Of a stretch of DNA of 44,423 nucleotides, positions 9,120 through 17,811 are shown in pieces; the stretch's first letter is position 1, and the number at the start of each line of letters is the position of its first letter. The translations under genes and the position numbers were made by a program. The notes below the pieces were generated by a model that saw only the letters and a list, made by a program, of their open reading frames with translations, was not told the DNA's origin and did no database searches. The stretch is from Phormidium tenue FACHB-886 (GTDB taxonomy: Bacteria; Cyanobacteriota; Cyanobacteriia; Elainellales; Elainellaceae). The DNA lies in contig NZ_JACXWX010000036.1 in the NCBI RefSeq assembly GCF_014764505.1, positions 1 through 44,423 on the forward strand. Direction: 5' to 3'.

Positions 9120-10121
9120 ATGAAACAAAGGCTTTTTTCCCTAGCCTTGAATGTTGGTTTAGGCTTGGGTATTTTCGGCAGCGCCCCAGTTCAAGCAGTG
9201 CCATTACAGCCAGCAGCGGTAGGGCAGTCAACTCCTCAATCTGCTAGCCCGCCAGCCTGGTATAACTGCTTAACTCGTGAAGCTTGGACACCTGAAAAAC
9301 AGGCGTGGTGCAATAAGCTTAAAGCTGTACAGAATGCTACCTATACGCTTCCCGACGCTGGCTCAATATCCTTGACCAACGGAATTTATGAAAACCCTGC
9401 ACAAGAGTACAGCGTCAGGCTGGCTAATCAAGAGGGATTAATAAACTTTGGGGATATAAACAAAGACGGAGTTGAAGATGCCGTCGTTCTACTCAGCACG
9501 AATGGCGGTGGAACAGGACAGTATATTTATATGGCAGCAGTTTTGGATGTTAATGGAGATGCTCAGCCTCTGTTAGCCACGTTTCTAGGCGATCGAATCC
9601 GGATTAACGCCATCTCTATCAAGGATAACCAGGTGACTGTAAACCTGCTCATCCAGAAGCCAGACGATCCTGCCTGCTGTCCTACTCAGGCAGTGACGCG
9701 AGTTTATGCCATGCAGCCTTCTCTAGTCCAAGTCAGCCGTGACCCAGCAGAACCCAGTCCGCTTCCTAGCACGCTTCCATCCACTATGTCTTCTATGCTT
9801 GTCAAAGGAACAGTTTCCTACCTTCAGCGCATTGCTCTCCCGCCAAGCGCAGTAATTGAAGTCAGCCTGTTGGATGTCAGCCGTCAGGATACACCCGCCG
9901 AAATAATTTCTACTGAAACAATCCGATTGGACGGCAGGCAAGTTCCAGTTCCGTTTGCGTTGAGCTACGACTCAGAACAGATCGATCCGAGACGCACTTA
10001 CGCGGTTCAGGCTCGGATTCTGGTGGATGGACAACTGCGTTTTGTCAACACTTCCAGCTATCCCGTCATCACGCAAGGGCATCCAACTACCGTTGATGTT
10101 CTAGTTCAATCCGCAAACTGA
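9120..10121 (+). CDS. secreted protein with C-terminal YbaY/YscW-type domain
   Basis: A 333-residue exported protein of unknown function. Start ATG 9120 gives a classic signal peptide (MKQRLFS, hydrophobic core, cleavage after PVQA near residue 26). The reading frame is open further upstream to 9036, but that extension would bury the signal. Residues about 60-220 form an uncharacterised domain with a DxNxDG-like segment (GDINKDGVEDAVVLLS) and a GGGTGQYIY motif. The last ~105 residues, starting VKGTVSYLQR and containing LPPSAVIEVSLLD, match the beta-sandwich YbaY/YscW lipoprotein family. There is no lipobox. A bidirectional hairpin follows. Confidence 0.75.
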   Translation: MKQRLFSLALNVGLGLGIFGSAPVQAVPLQPAAVGQSTPQSASPPAWYNCLTREAWTPEKQAWCNKLKAVQNATYTLPDAGSISLTNGIYENPAQEYSVRLANQEGLINFGDINKDGVEDAVVLLSTNGGGTGQYIYMAAVLDVNGDAQPLLATFLGDRIRINAISIKDNQVTVNLLIQKPDDPACCPTQAVTRVYAMQPSLVQVSRDPAEPSPLPSTLPSTMSSMLVKGTVSYLQRIALPPSAVIEVSLLDVSRQDTPAEIISTETIRLDGRQVPVPFALSYDSEQIDPRRTYAVQARILVDGQLRFVNTSSYPVITQGHPTTVDVLVQSAN

Positions 10122-10146
10122 TCGCCCTGCGGGTTACTTGAATCTA

Positions 10147-10185
10147 AATTATTGGGAGTCTTGCTTTGTAAAACTCCCAATAATT
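10147..10185. terminator. bidirectional terminator hairpin
   Basis: AATTATTGGGAGT (10147-10159) pairs perfectly with ACTCCCAATAATT (10173-10185) over a 13-nt loop. It lies between the convergent YbaY-domain gene and the ROK kinase gene. The A/T-rich arms supply weak T-runs on both strands. Confidence 0.75.
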
Positions 10186-10196
10186 ATCTACGTGCT

Positions 10197-10901
10197 CTAA
10201 TCGCGCCAGAGGGCAATACCCCCCAGCAGACCCGTCACATTAGGTACAATTTTCACCTTTTCAGGCAGCGCAATTTCAATTTTCTTAGTGTTGCCGCCGC
10301 CAATGTAAAGCACATCGTAATTGAACAGCCGGCTCAGTGCGCCGATCGCCTTCTCCAAGCGCTCATTCCAACGCTTTTTTCCGACTGCATCCAGCGCTAC
10401 CCGTCCTAATTGCTGTTCATACGTCTCACCTTTGCGAAACGGATGATGACCTAATTCTAGATTTGGGACAAGCTTGCCATCGAGAAACAGCGCCGAGCCA
10501 ACTCCCGTTCCCAGTGTAATCACCAGCTCAACGCCTTGACCCGTAACAGCGCCTAACCCCTGCATATCGGCATCATTTGATACGCGCACAGGTTTGCCTA
10601 GCAGCCGCGACAGCGCCTTGCCCAAATCAAAACCAACCCAGTCAGGGTGAAGGTTGACAGCGGTTTCTGTCACCCCCTGCCGCACCACTCCCGGAAACCC
10701 GACCGAGACGCGATCGAACTCTTTATGATCTGCCAATCCAGCAATCGCTGAGATTACCGCGTTAGGGATAGCAGGCTGTGGGGTCTCAACCCGGTCGCGC
10801 TCCGATAGTGGATTGCCCTGCTCATCTAGCACCATTACCTTAATGCCGCTGCCGCCGATATCTACTGCTAGTGTTTGCAGGGACTTTGTAGTCTCTCCCA
10901 T
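10197..10901 (-). CDS. ROK-family kinase, polyphosphate-glucokinase-like
   Basis: A cytoplasmic sugar kinase of 234 residues. The length and sequence fit the polyphosphate glucokinase branch of the ROK family, which phosphorylates glucose to glucose-6-phosphate using polyphosphate or ATP. Visible motifs are the N-terminal phosphate loop VDIGGSGIK (about residues 13-21), VGFPGVV, the catalytic NDAD and the second phosphate loop LGTGVGSALF. ELGHHPF follows. The long inserts of hexokinases are absent. GAGGAAAA lies about 8 bases before the ATG. It is downstream of rpe on the same strand with a 230-bp gap, so it is probably transcribed separately. Phosphoryl donor choice is inferred from the family, not seen. 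Confidence 0.85.
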   Translation of the reverse strand: MGETTKSLQTLAVDIGGSGIKVMVLDEQGNPLSERDRVETPQPAIPNAVISAIAGLADHKEFDRVSVGFPGVVRQGVTETAVNLHPDWVGFDLGKALSRLLGKPVRVSNDADMQGLGAVTGQGVELVITLGTGVGSALFLDGKLVPNLELGHHPFRKGETYEQQLGRVALDAVGKKRWNERLEKAIGALSRLFNYDVLYIGGGNTKKIEIALPEKVKIVPNVTGLLGGIALWRD

Positions 10902-11062
10902 GAAATCGTTTTCCTCAGTTTAGGAATTGCGCAAAGTTATGGCATTCCACTGTACCCAATTTGTCAGCTTTGGCATACTCTAGAATCCCCTTAAATATAT
11001 CCTAACGAGTTAAAACATAGAATACAGCGTTGATGTGCCTCAACCGCATCTATAAAACCGTA

Positions 11063-11093
11063 AAGGGCAGTACGGCTTTGCCGCACTACCCTT
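11063..11093 (-). terminator. likely rpe terminator
   Basis: An imperfect inverted repeat (AAGGGCAGTACGGC against GCCGCACTACCCTT, two mismatches, 3-nt loop) lies 39 bases beyond the rpe stop on its transcribed strand. It is followed there by TTTACGGTTTTAT. Confidence 0.6.
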
Positions 11094-11131
11094 CTTACAG
11101 AAATTTAATGAACGGCAGAATTAGCCGCGCA

Positions 11132-11839
11132 TTATGCACTGACTAATTCGGGCGCAGGACGCTTACTATTGCGAATCCCCTCGATCGCGGTTGCATAATC
11201 CTTTTGCCCAAACACACCTGAACCAGAGACGATCGCATTTGCGCCCACTTCCAGCACCTGCCAGGTGTTGTTGCCCTTCAAGCCACCATCAACTTCGATC
11301 CAGGGATCAAGCCCACGCTCATCGCACATCTGACGCAGCTTTTGAATTTTTGGCAGCACCGCTGGAATAAAGCTCTGCCCCCCAAAGCCAGGGTTGACGC
11401 TCATAATCAGCACAATATCGCACAGCTCTAGCACATACTCAACCAGCTCCAGCGAGCTACCCGGATTCAGCACCACACCCGCCTTCTTACCCAATTCTTT
11501 GATCTGACCTAGCACCCGATGAACGTGAGTGGTGGAGCTTGTCTCTGCGTGAACCATGATGTGATCGGCACCCGCTTTAGCAAAATCCGCCACGTACTTT
11601 TCTGGCTCTACAATCATCAGATGCACATCCAGCGGCTTCTGCGTATGAGGACGAATTGCCTCAACGATCAGCGGACCGATCGTAATATTAGGAACGAATC
11701 GCCCGTCCATCACATCCACATGAATCCAATCTGCGCCGGCGGCATCCACTGCTTTGATCTGTTCGCCAAGGCGGCTAAAATCTGCTGATAGAATCGATGG
11801 GGCAACCACGATGGGCTTGCTTGATTGAGTTTGTGCCAT
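11132..11839 (-). CDS. rpe: ribulose-phosphate 3-epimerase
   Basis: This enzyme interconverts ribulose-5-phosphate and xylulose-5-phosphate in the Calvin cycle and the pentose phosphate pathway. The protein is 235 residues, full length for the TIM-barrel family. Visible motifs are APSILSADF at the N-terminus, [14 protein letters not shown] with the metal-binding His and catalytic Asp, [19 protein letters not shown], and the second catalytic Asp in IEVDGG followed by the phosphate-binding [18 protein letters not shown] lies about 10 bases before the ATG on the coding strand. Confidence 0.97.
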   Translation of the reverse strand: MAQTQSSKPIVVAPSILSADFSRLGEQIKAVDAAGADWIHVDVMDGRFVPNITIGPLIVEAIRPHTQKPLDVHLMIVEPEKYVADFAKAGADHIMVHAETSSTTHVHRVLGQIKELGKKAGVVLNPGSSLELVEYVLELCDIVLIMSVNPGFGGQSFIPAVLPKIQKLRQMCDERGLDPWIEVDGGLKGNNTWQVLEVGANAIVSGSGVFGQKDYATAIEGIRNSKRPAPELVSA

Positions 11840-12002
11840 AGGTAAATATGCTCTCCTGCGTCCGATTTTGTATTCAGTGTAACAAAGAGTGTCCTGTCCT
11901 CAGCGTCGGTGATTGCGCCTGATTTCATTGGAACATACAAATTCATCAGAAGTTTATTCAAAACAGTCTCATCGTTGAATCTATCTCTCTAAACCCCTCA
12001 AC

Positions 12003-13649
12003 ATGACCCCCCAACCGAAGCCCCAACCCGCAAAACTCTGGCTCAGATTTCTCGGAGGACTGACGATCGCCTTTGTTGGCGCACCGGCAGTTGCCCAACT
12101 CTCTGCGGTAGGCGAAACAGGCATTGATGCTGAGCGGCTGCACAGCGCCCCCTACAGCCTAACCGGACGTAAAATCGCGATCGGGCAAGTGGAGATTGGT
12201 CGTCCAGCATTCTTTGGGTTGGATAAAGCAGCCGTCAACAATCGATCGCTGCGGATTGGCAGACTGTTTTACCAGGGTGCCACCGCCACCCCCGACAGCG
12301 GTGTAGATGAACATGCGAACCGCGTTGCTAGCATTATGGTCAGCCAGGATAAAAGCGTTCCGGGTGTTGCGCCTAATGCCGTTCTTTACTCTGCTGGAGT
12401 CGGCATTGAAGAAGAGTCTGGGCAGGCGCAAGAATGCCTCTCCTCGCAAACGATCGCTGAGCAGAACGGCGGTGATGTCCGAGCAATTAACTTCAGCTTT
12501 GGGGAATCGCTCAGCCGCGACCCGCGTCCGGATGCCAAACTCGACGGCAACGCTCTCCTGACCCAGTGCGTAGACTGGTCTGCCAGAGTTCATAATGTCG
12601 TTTACGCAATCTCGGGTAACCAGGGCAGAGGTGGTTTTCCCATCCCTACCGATACCTATAACGGCATGACGATCGCCAATTCTATGCCCTTCCGAGGCAG
12701 CTTTTCTAAGGTGGATTACTTCAGCCTCGGCAGCGAGCCTGCGGTTGTGATTGGGCGTGACCCTGCTACTGAGCGCAACGTTGGCACGCGCCGCTCAGTG
12801 ATGTTGATCGCTCCCGGTCGCCGAGTTGCCACCCTAGCGACGGATGGTCGCCCGGTTCCACCTGACCTTGGCGGCACTAGCTTTGCTGCTCCTCACGTCA
12901 CCGCCACGGTTGCCCTGCTGCAGGAATTTGGCGATAGTGCGATCCGGCAAGCGCTTAGTCAGTCTGAACCTAGCGATCGCTGGCGCTTGGATGCCCGCCG
13001 CCAAGAAGTAATGAGAGCAGTGCTGATGAATTCTGCCGATAAGCTGCAAGACAGCGGTGATGGCTTGCGGCTTGGGATGAGCCGCACGCTGCTGGACTTG
13101 AGCAACCGCGACTGGCTGTCCTCCGATGCCTACGAGTCTCCAGCCCTGCCGCTAGATGCCCAGATGGGAACCGGACACCTTAATGCCTTCCGCGCCTATC
13201 AGCAGTTCAGCCCCGGTCAGTGGAATGACACTCAGCCCGTTCCGGCGATTGCCTGGGACTACAACACCGTCGGCGCTGCCGACGACACCGCCAAATTCCG
13301 CGACTACACCTTTCAGCAACCCCTGCAGGCAGGCGGCTTTGTCTCTGTCACCCTTGCCTGGAATCGCTTGGTGGAGCTGAATGACACCAACAAAAACGAA
13401 GCCTATGACCTGGATGAAACTTTTACCGATAAAGGTTTAAACAACCTCGACATCTACCTAATGAAAGCCGACGACACAGACACCGATGACGCGATTGCGT
13501 CATCGGTTAGCCGGGTGGACAGCGTTGAGCATCTCTTCCACGAAATCCCCAGCGCTGGGCGCTACAAAATTCGCGTGGTCTATCGCGATCGCGTTAACGA
13601 ACCTACGCAGCCCTATGGGATCGCTTGGTGGGCAGTCCCTGCAAGGTGA
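12003..13649 (+). CDS. subtilisin-like (S8) protease, exported
   Basis: A 548-residue S8-fold protein. The N-terminus has a signal-like segment (residues about 17-33) ending in PAVAQL, so it is probably secreted. The catalytic His is in DEHANRVAS, the oxyanion Asn in ISGNQG and the nucleophile Ser in GGTSFAAPHVTA. The motif that normally carries the catalytic Asp (I-D-T/S-G) reads VEIGRP here, so the acid would be Glu. The C-terminal ~130 residues look like a beta-sandwich accessory domain with an acidic DTNKNEAYDLDE stretch, possibly calcium-binding. Small genes follow closely. Its substrate is unknown. Confidence 0.85.
   Translation: MTPQPKPQPAKLWLRFLGGLTIAFVGAPAVAQLSAVGETGIDAERLHSAPYSLTGRKIAIGQVEIGRPAFFGLDKAAVNNRSLRIGRLFYQGATATPDSGVDEHANRVASIMVSQDKSVPGVAPNAVLYSAGVGIEEESGQAQECLSSQTIAEQNGGDVRAINFSFGESLSRDPRPDAKLDGNALLTQCVDWSARVHNVVYAISGNQGRGGFPIPTDTYNGMTIANSMPFRGSFSKVDYFSLGSEPAVVIGRDPATERNVGTRRSVMLIAPGRRVATLATDGRPVPPDLGGTSFAAPHVTATVALLQEFGDSAIRQALSQSEPSDRWRLDARRQEVMRAVLMNSADKLQDSGDGLRLGMSRTLLDLSNRDWLSSDAYESPALPLDAQMGTGHLNAFRAYQQFSPGQWNDTQPVPAIAWDYNTVGAADDTAKFRDYTFQQPLQAGGFVSVTLAWNRLVELNDTNKNEAYDLDETFTDKGLNNLDIYLMKADDTDTDDAIASSVSRVDSVEHLFHEIPSAGRYKIRVVYRDRVNEPTQPYGIAWWAVPAR
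13483..13506 (+). repeat. perfect 10-bp hairpin inside the protease gene
   Basis: CCGATGACGC (13483-13492) and GCGTCATCGG (13497-13506) form a perfect stem over the tetraloop GATT. It lies in the sequence for a DTDDAIASSV segment of the S8 protein and has no T-run. Confidence 0.7.
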
Positions 13650-13657
13650 GGCACAAG

Positions 13658-13840
13658 GTGGAACCCACAGAAGCTCAATATTTGGCGATCAACGCCCTGG
13701 AAACGCTGGAGCTCCTGCAGCAGCGATATTTTGATGCGGAAACTGGAAGCTGGTACATATTTACTTCCAGCCGCATTTTGCCAATTGCTATGATTTTGCC
13801 AGATGGTGATATTGTCCCCGTCAACTGGATGTCGGACTAA
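13658..13840 (+). CDS. small hypothetical protein, 60 residues
   Basis: A short ORF directly after the S8 protease stop at 13649. GTG 13658 is chosen because GAGG at 13648-13651 gives an SD with six-base spacing. A GTG at 13646, overlapping the protease stop, is the alternative. The product begins with EPTEAQYLAI and contains ELLQQRYFDAETG followed by hydrophobic SSRILPIAMILP. I recognise no domain. Position and spacing suggest co-translation with the protease gene. Confidence 0.5.
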   Translation: MEPTEAQYLAINALETLELLQQRYFDAETGSWYIFTSSRILPIAMILPDGDIVPVNWMSD

Positions 13841-13880
13841 TCGCTTGAACTGGTGTCGAGCTTTCAAACGGTACAACCCC

Positions 13881-14132
13881 ATGCGAGAACCCACCGAACA
13901 AGAACAGCAGCAATACCAAAGAATGGTAGAGCTGAGTAACCTGGCTAGACAACGTTACCTGGAAGCAGGCGGCGATCCTCATCGCGCTGCTGACGAATCT
14001 TTTCTCTCTACTGAAGAAAAAGCAGAATTTCTCAAGCTCGGACGACGGCTCTTTGGGGTTCATCTTTCCGATGCTGAGGTAGTTTGCCAGGGCAGATCGT
14101 GGAGCCTCACTCCCCATCCTCAAGCCCAGTAG
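13881..14132 (+). CDS. small hypothetical protein, 83 residues
   Basis: Start ATG 13881 gives a hydrophilic, mostly helical product with MREPTEQEQQQYQR at the N-terminus, a charged EEKAEFLKLGRRLFG segment in the middle and a proline-containing tail. The frame extends upstream to 13803, but that part overlaps the preceding small gene and does not look coding. No family is recognised. It lies 40 bases after the previous stop, consistent with one transcript. Confidence 0.55.
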   Translation: MREPTEQEQQQYQRMVELSNLARQRYLEAGGDPHRAADESFLSTEEKAEFLKLGRRLFGVHLSDAEVVCQGRSWSLTPHPQAQ

Positions 14133-14181
14133 ATATTCTGTAGATACTCCTCAGTACGCTAGTACGCTTCCTTCATCTGCC

Positions 14182-14541
14182 ATGCCCACTCCCGATCGCT
14201 ACAAAGACCAACGCTTAAAGCGGCTGCAGCAATTCATCGCGCTCATCCCCGTTCTCGGCTTCTTCCCCGCGCTGTGGATGCTGTACCGGGGAACAGGCGA
14301 TCCTGACCAGCGCAACACCAGCCGCCTCGCGGTGATTCTGGCAACAGGGTGGATCTTCGGCTATATTCTCCTGGGTGCAGGCGCACAGCTCTTCGACAGC
14401 GCCAGCCTCCAGCTGCTTATCCTGGCTAGCCTCCTCACCTCTGGCTACTTCATTACTAACCTTTGGTTAATCGTTAGGCTCTGGCTGAATCAATCCGTTC
14501 GGCTACCGGGCTTTAGTCGGCTGAGCGATCGGCTGCCTTGA
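14182..14541 (+). CDS. small integral membrane protein, 119 residues
   Basis: The product has a charged N-terminus (MPTPDRYKDQRLKRL) and about three hydrophobic segments: IALIPVLGFFPALWML (residues ~19-34), LAVILATGWIFGYILLGAG (~50-68) and LQLLILASLLTSGYFITNLW (~76-95). It looks like the small conserved membrane proteins of cyanobacteria with no assigned function. Its stop codon lies inside the first unit of a threefold 15-bp tandem repeat. A related two-step duplication may therefore have set the present 3' end. Confidence 0.7.
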   Translation: MPTPDRYKDQRLKRLQQFIALIPVLGFFPALWMLYRGTGDPDQRNTSRLAVILATGWIFGYILLGAGAQLFDSASLQLLILASLLTSGYFITNLWLIVRLWLNQSVRLPGFSRLSDRLP

Positions 14542-14571
14542 GATCGGCTGCCTTGAGATCGGCTGCCTTGA
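14527..14571 (+). repeat. 15-bp tandem repeat, three perfect copies
   Basis: GATCGGCTGCCTTGA is repeated exactly at 14527-14541, 14542-14556 and 14557-14571. The first copy holds the last codons and the TGA stop of the membrane protein gene, and each later copy carries the same in-frame TGA. Confidence 0.95.
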
Positions 14572-14783
14572 AATATGCTGAGTTTCCAACCTTGATGAGG
14601 CCGCCAAGCCGCAAACAACACCAAGAGCGAAACTCCACAATCTGCAGCAGCCTTCATCAGTATGAGACGCTACCTGTGGAGAACTTGCGTAAGTCGGATG
14701 AAGTTTTCAATTTTGAGATCTAAGTTTCAGGTTCCGGATTACACTTGAAACTCAGCAATTTGGTTTTGTGATTGGCACACTAG

Positions 14784-16430
14784 ATGTGCCGTTTACAAAC
14801 CAAACTCAAAGTTGTGAGGCAGCCCGTGACTCTTCATATCTCCGATTCCGTTCCCCCTTCAGGTTCAGCGTCTATTGCCAACACCCCCCGAAAACGACGC
14901 TGGCTCTGGCTAACTTTGGGGATGGTGGGAGTGGCGGGTGTATCCGCAGCAGCCGGAGCTTTGCTGGCACTTTCCATGTCAAGCACCCCCTTAGCCCAGC
15001 GTCAGCTCACTCCAGAAGAAGCCAAAGCCTTTAACCAAGCTGGAATTGCCACAGACGATCTCCGCATTCCCAGCCTGACTCGTCCCGTAAACATCCTGAT
15101 CCTGGGAACCAAAGTGTTGTCTTCGGATGTGTCCAACCCACCCGCCGAAAGTCTGGGGCTGGGCTACGACGCCACAATCAATTCTCTTGAAGGTCTATCA
15201 GATACCATGCTGCTGCTGCGCTTTGACCCAGCCAGCCAGCAGCTCGTTGCCCTCTCCATCCCCCGCGATACTCGTACCTGGGTTGAAGGGGGTGGCGTTA
15301 CCAAAATCAATGAAGCAAACGCTACAGGCGGTCCTGCTGCTGCTGCTCGATCGGTTAGCGAGCTGCTAGGCGGGGTAGGGATCGATCGCTACATTCGCAT
15401 CAATGTGCATGGCGTTGAAAAACTGATCGATGCTTTGGGTGGCGTTACAGTTTATGTGCCGCAAGACCTGCGCTACCAAGACGATAGTCAACACCTCTAC
15501 ATCAACCTCAAGAAAGGCGAACAACACCTCAATGGCTCTCAAGCCCTGCAGTTTCTCCGGTTTCGCTATGACCAATACGGTGATATTGGGCGGATTCAGC
15601 GCCAGCAGATGCTGATGCGATCGCTAATGGAACAAACCCTCAAACCTGCCACAGTCGTTAAGCTTCCCGAGTTTCTATCGATCATTCAGTCGCACTTGGA
15701 TACGAACCTCAGCATTGAGGAGCTGATCGCCTTGGCAGGTTTTGCCTCAAAGGTCGATCGTGCCAAAATCCAAATGCTGTTGCTACCGGGAGATTTCAGC
15801 TCCAGCAGTGAATATGAAGCTAGCTATTGGCTACCCAACCAGTCCAAAATCAGCCACATGATGAGTAAGTATTTTGGGCTGGCGGCTCCCAATCATCCGG
15901 ATGCATCTGCTGCTGGCGAATCTGCTTCCACAGCCGTCAGAATTGCCATTCAAGACAGCCTCAGCCAGCCAGAGCAAGCTCAAAAGCTGATGGAAACGCT
16001 GGGCGGCTTGGGCTACAGCGATGTTTTTATTGATAGCCCCTGGAACCAACCCCTGCCCAAAACCCGCATCCTTGTTCAGCGGGGAGACATTGCCAGTGCG
16101 GAAGCCATTCGGAATGCTTTGGGCTATGGAGAAGTGCTAACCGAAAGCACCGGCAATCTGGACTCTGACATTACCATCCGCCTTGGACAAGATGCTCAAG
16201 CGCCTGCAAGCCCGTCTGCCGTTGCGCCTGTTGAGCCAGCCCCTGCTGCCGCATCTCCTGTGCCAGCGTCTCCTGCCGCATCTCCTGCACCACCTGCCGC
16301 CGCGTCTCCTGCGCCAGCATCTCCCACTAGTGAGGCTCTAGCTCCTTTACCCCAGCCCAGCTTGCCGCAGCCCAGCCCCGAGGCTGCCGCTTCACCGACG
16401 ATCGCCTCTCCTCCAGTTGATGTGAACTAG
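14784..16430 (+). CDS. LytR-CpsA-Psr (LCP) family protein
   Basis: A 548-residue membrane-anchored enzyme. LCP proteins transfer glycan polymers from lipid carriers to peptidoglycan or related acceptors. A single membrane segment (about residues 39-65, LWLTLGMVGVAGVSAAAG) is followed by the extracytoplasmic LCP domain with DTMLLLRFDP, ALSIPRDTRTW, KINEANA and the later FLRFRYDQYGDIGRIQRQQ motif. Asp and Arg residues in these motifs bind the pyrophosphate headgroup in known structures. Residues about 370-470 match the LytR C-terminal domain. The last ~75 residues are Pro/Ala/Ser-rich, perhaps a wall-spanning tail. Its stop overlaps the stop of the convergent hydrolase gene in the sequence CTAG. 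Confidence 0.92.
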   Translation: MCRLQTKLKVVRQPVTLHISDSVPPSGSASIANTPRKRRWLWLTLGMVGVAGVSAAAGALLALSMSSTPLAQRQLTPEEAKAFNQAGIATDDLRIPSLTRPVNILILGTKVLSSDVSNPPAESLGLGYDATINSLEGLSDTMLLLRFDPASQQLVALSIPRDTRTWVEGGGVTKINEANATGGPAAAARSVSELLGGVGIDRYIRINVHGVEKLIDALGGVTVYVPQDLRYQDDSQHLYINLKKGEQHLNGSQALQFLRFRYDQYGDIGRIQRQQMLMRSLMEQTLKPATVVKLPEFLSIIQSHLDTNLSIEELIALAGFASKVDRAKIQMLLLPGDFSSSSEYEASYWLPNQSKISHMMSKYFGLAAPNHPDASAAGESASTAVRIAIQDSLSQPEQAQKLMETLGGLGYSDVFIDSPWNQPLPKTRILVQRGDIASAEAIRNALGYGEVLTESTGNLDSDITIRLGQDAQAPASPSAVAPVEPAPAAASPVPASPAASPAPPAAASPAPASPTSEALAPLPQPSLPQPSPEAAASPTIASPPVDVN

Positions 16431-17335
16431 CTTGCTTCTATCTGCGCCAAAATCCAATCTCGCACGAGCGGATTGACCAGCTCTGGTGCTTCATCCTGCG
16501 GACAATGCCCAACTCCCTCCAGCGGGATGAACTGCTGCACACAAGCAAATCGGGCTAGCTCCTGTCCCAGCGCGATCGGCTCCCAAGGATCTTCTGCCCC
16601 CCACATCATTAGCGCTGGACAGGGTAAAACCTCTAGCAAATCCTCAGGCAGCGGACCCTGGGAATAGCCTGTAAATGCCAGAAACACATCTGGCGCACCC
16701 GCATCAGATGCCGGAACCATCAGTAAACTTACCAGCTCATCCGTGACGGCTTCATCCCGCGCATATGCTTTCAGCAGAATGCTGCGGACGGTTTTGGGCT
16801 TGGCAACCATTCTAAAAAAGCCATGCCCTAAGCTGCGGATCGACAGCAGCTTTTGCAAAATGGGGGTTCCCATCCTGCGATACCAGGGCAACTCGGCGCG
16901 ACGACGATCGTGGAGCAATCGGAGTGAACAGTTCAGCATTGCCACACCCCGCACTATCTCTGGATGATCTACCGCTGCCTGCATTGCTGCAATACAGCCG
17001 ATCGAATTTCCCACCAGAAAGACAGGTTCCCCCACCACTTCCCGACAAAAATCGGCGATCTGCTGCCCCCAAGTTTCAAAGGTGTAAGAGATGTCCTGAC
17101 TAGCTGGGGGCTTTGCCGACGCTCCAAAGCCCAGCAGATCGATCGCGTATACTCGAAACTGTTCTGCCAGCACTGGAATATTCTTGCGCCAGTGTGCCCA
17201 AGTTGCCCCAAATCCGTGGATCAACACTACTGCTGCACCTTCGGTTCCCTGGGTCTGATAGCAAATTTTTAACCCGCGCCACATCCAAACCTGAGGCGTT
17301 GCTAATGTATCCAAAGAGGTTGCAGGGAGTACCAT
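16427..17335 (-). CDS. alpha/beta-fold hydrolase
   Basis: A 302-residue hydrolase with a complete catalytic triad: Ser in VGNSIGC (about residue 118), Asp in WGAEDPWEP and His in EGVGHCPQDE. The oxyanion region is HGFGATWAHW. The WRGLKICYQ start, the WGAEDPWEP motif and the long cap resemble the cyanobacterial and plastid pheophytinase-like branch, so a chlorophyll-derivative or ester substrate is possible. This is inference, and haloalkane-dehalogenase-like or esterase roles are not excluded. It ends within the LCP stop codon and starts 41 bases from a divergent DCC-family gene. Confidence 0.88.
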   Translation of the reverse strand: MVLPATSLDTLATPQVWMWRGLKICYQTQGTEGAAVVLIHGFGATWAHWRKNIPVLAEQFRVYAIDLLGFGASAKPPASQDISYTFETWGQQIADFCREVVGEPVFLVGNSIGCIAAMQAAVDHPEIVRGVAMLNCSLRLLHDRRRAELPWYRRMGTPILQKLLSIRSLGHGFFRMVAKPKTVRSILLKAYARDEAVTDELVSLLMVPASDAGAPDVFLAFTGYSQGPLPEDLLEVLPCPALMMWGAEDPWEPIALGQELARFACVQQFIPLEGVGHCPQDEAPELVNPLVRDWILAQIEAS

Positions 17336-17376
17336 GAGCCGTACGATAATTTACAAAAGTTTACCCTCTTCTTATT

Positions 17377-17811
17377 GTGTCAGGTTTTATGTATTACGTG
17401 ATTTATGACGGCAACTGCAATCTCTGCGTCAACCTAGTGAAACTCCTCGAAACGCTCGACCGGGGAGATCGCTTTCAATACATCCCCATGCAAGATACAC
17501 AAGCCTTGAGCCAGTTTAATATCACTGCTCAAGACTGTGAATTTGGGATGATTCTGCTGAATGCTGATGCCCCTGAGCAGCGCTGGCAGGGAAGCGATGC
17601 TGCCGAAGAAATTGGACGGCTGCTGCCGTTGGGCAGCCTTTTTGTGGAAGCCTATCGGGCGCTTCCTGGTGTGAAATGGGCAGGCGATCGCGTTTACGAA
17701 CAAGTCCGCGATAACCGCTACTCGCTGTTTGGCAAACGGACTAGCACCTATCGATCGCCTTACCCCGTCTGTTCAGACTGCTCCCCGGACAGCCAATCCC
17801 AAGGGAGCTGA
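17377..17811 (+). CDS. DCC-family (DUF393) thiol-disulfide-type protein
   Basis: A 144-residue protein of the DCC family, named for the N-terminal DxxCxxC motif, here YDGNCNLCVN. The family is predicted to be a thioredoxin-fold oxidoreductase, and its physiological substrate is not known. A second cysteine pair lies near the C-terminus (CSDC). GTG 17377 gives MSGFMYY. ATG 17389 is an equally good start and puts the motif at the usual distance. The gap to the divergent hydrolase is only 41 bp, so the two promoters must overlap. Confidence 0.88.
   Translation: MSGFMYYVIYDGNCNLCVNLVKLLETLDRGDRFQYIPMQDTQALSQFNITAQDCEFGMILLNADAPEQRWQGSDAAEEIGRLLPLGSLFVEAYRALPGVKWAGDRVYEQVRDNRYSLFGKRTSTYRSPYPVCSDCSPDSQSQGS

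Noticed and set aside
12159-12593. 144-residue antisense ORF in the protease gene
   Set aside because: It lies antisense to the S8 catalytic region, has no SD and gives no recognisable protein.
13483-13506. Hairpin in the protease gene considered as a terminator
   Set aside because: It is inside the coding frame, far from the stop, and lacks a T-run. It is more likely a codon-sequence coincidence or a local mRNA structure.
14527-14571. Repeat array considered as a CRISPR
   Set aside because: The three 15-bp units abut directly, with no spacers. The other tandem arrays in the window show the same pattern.
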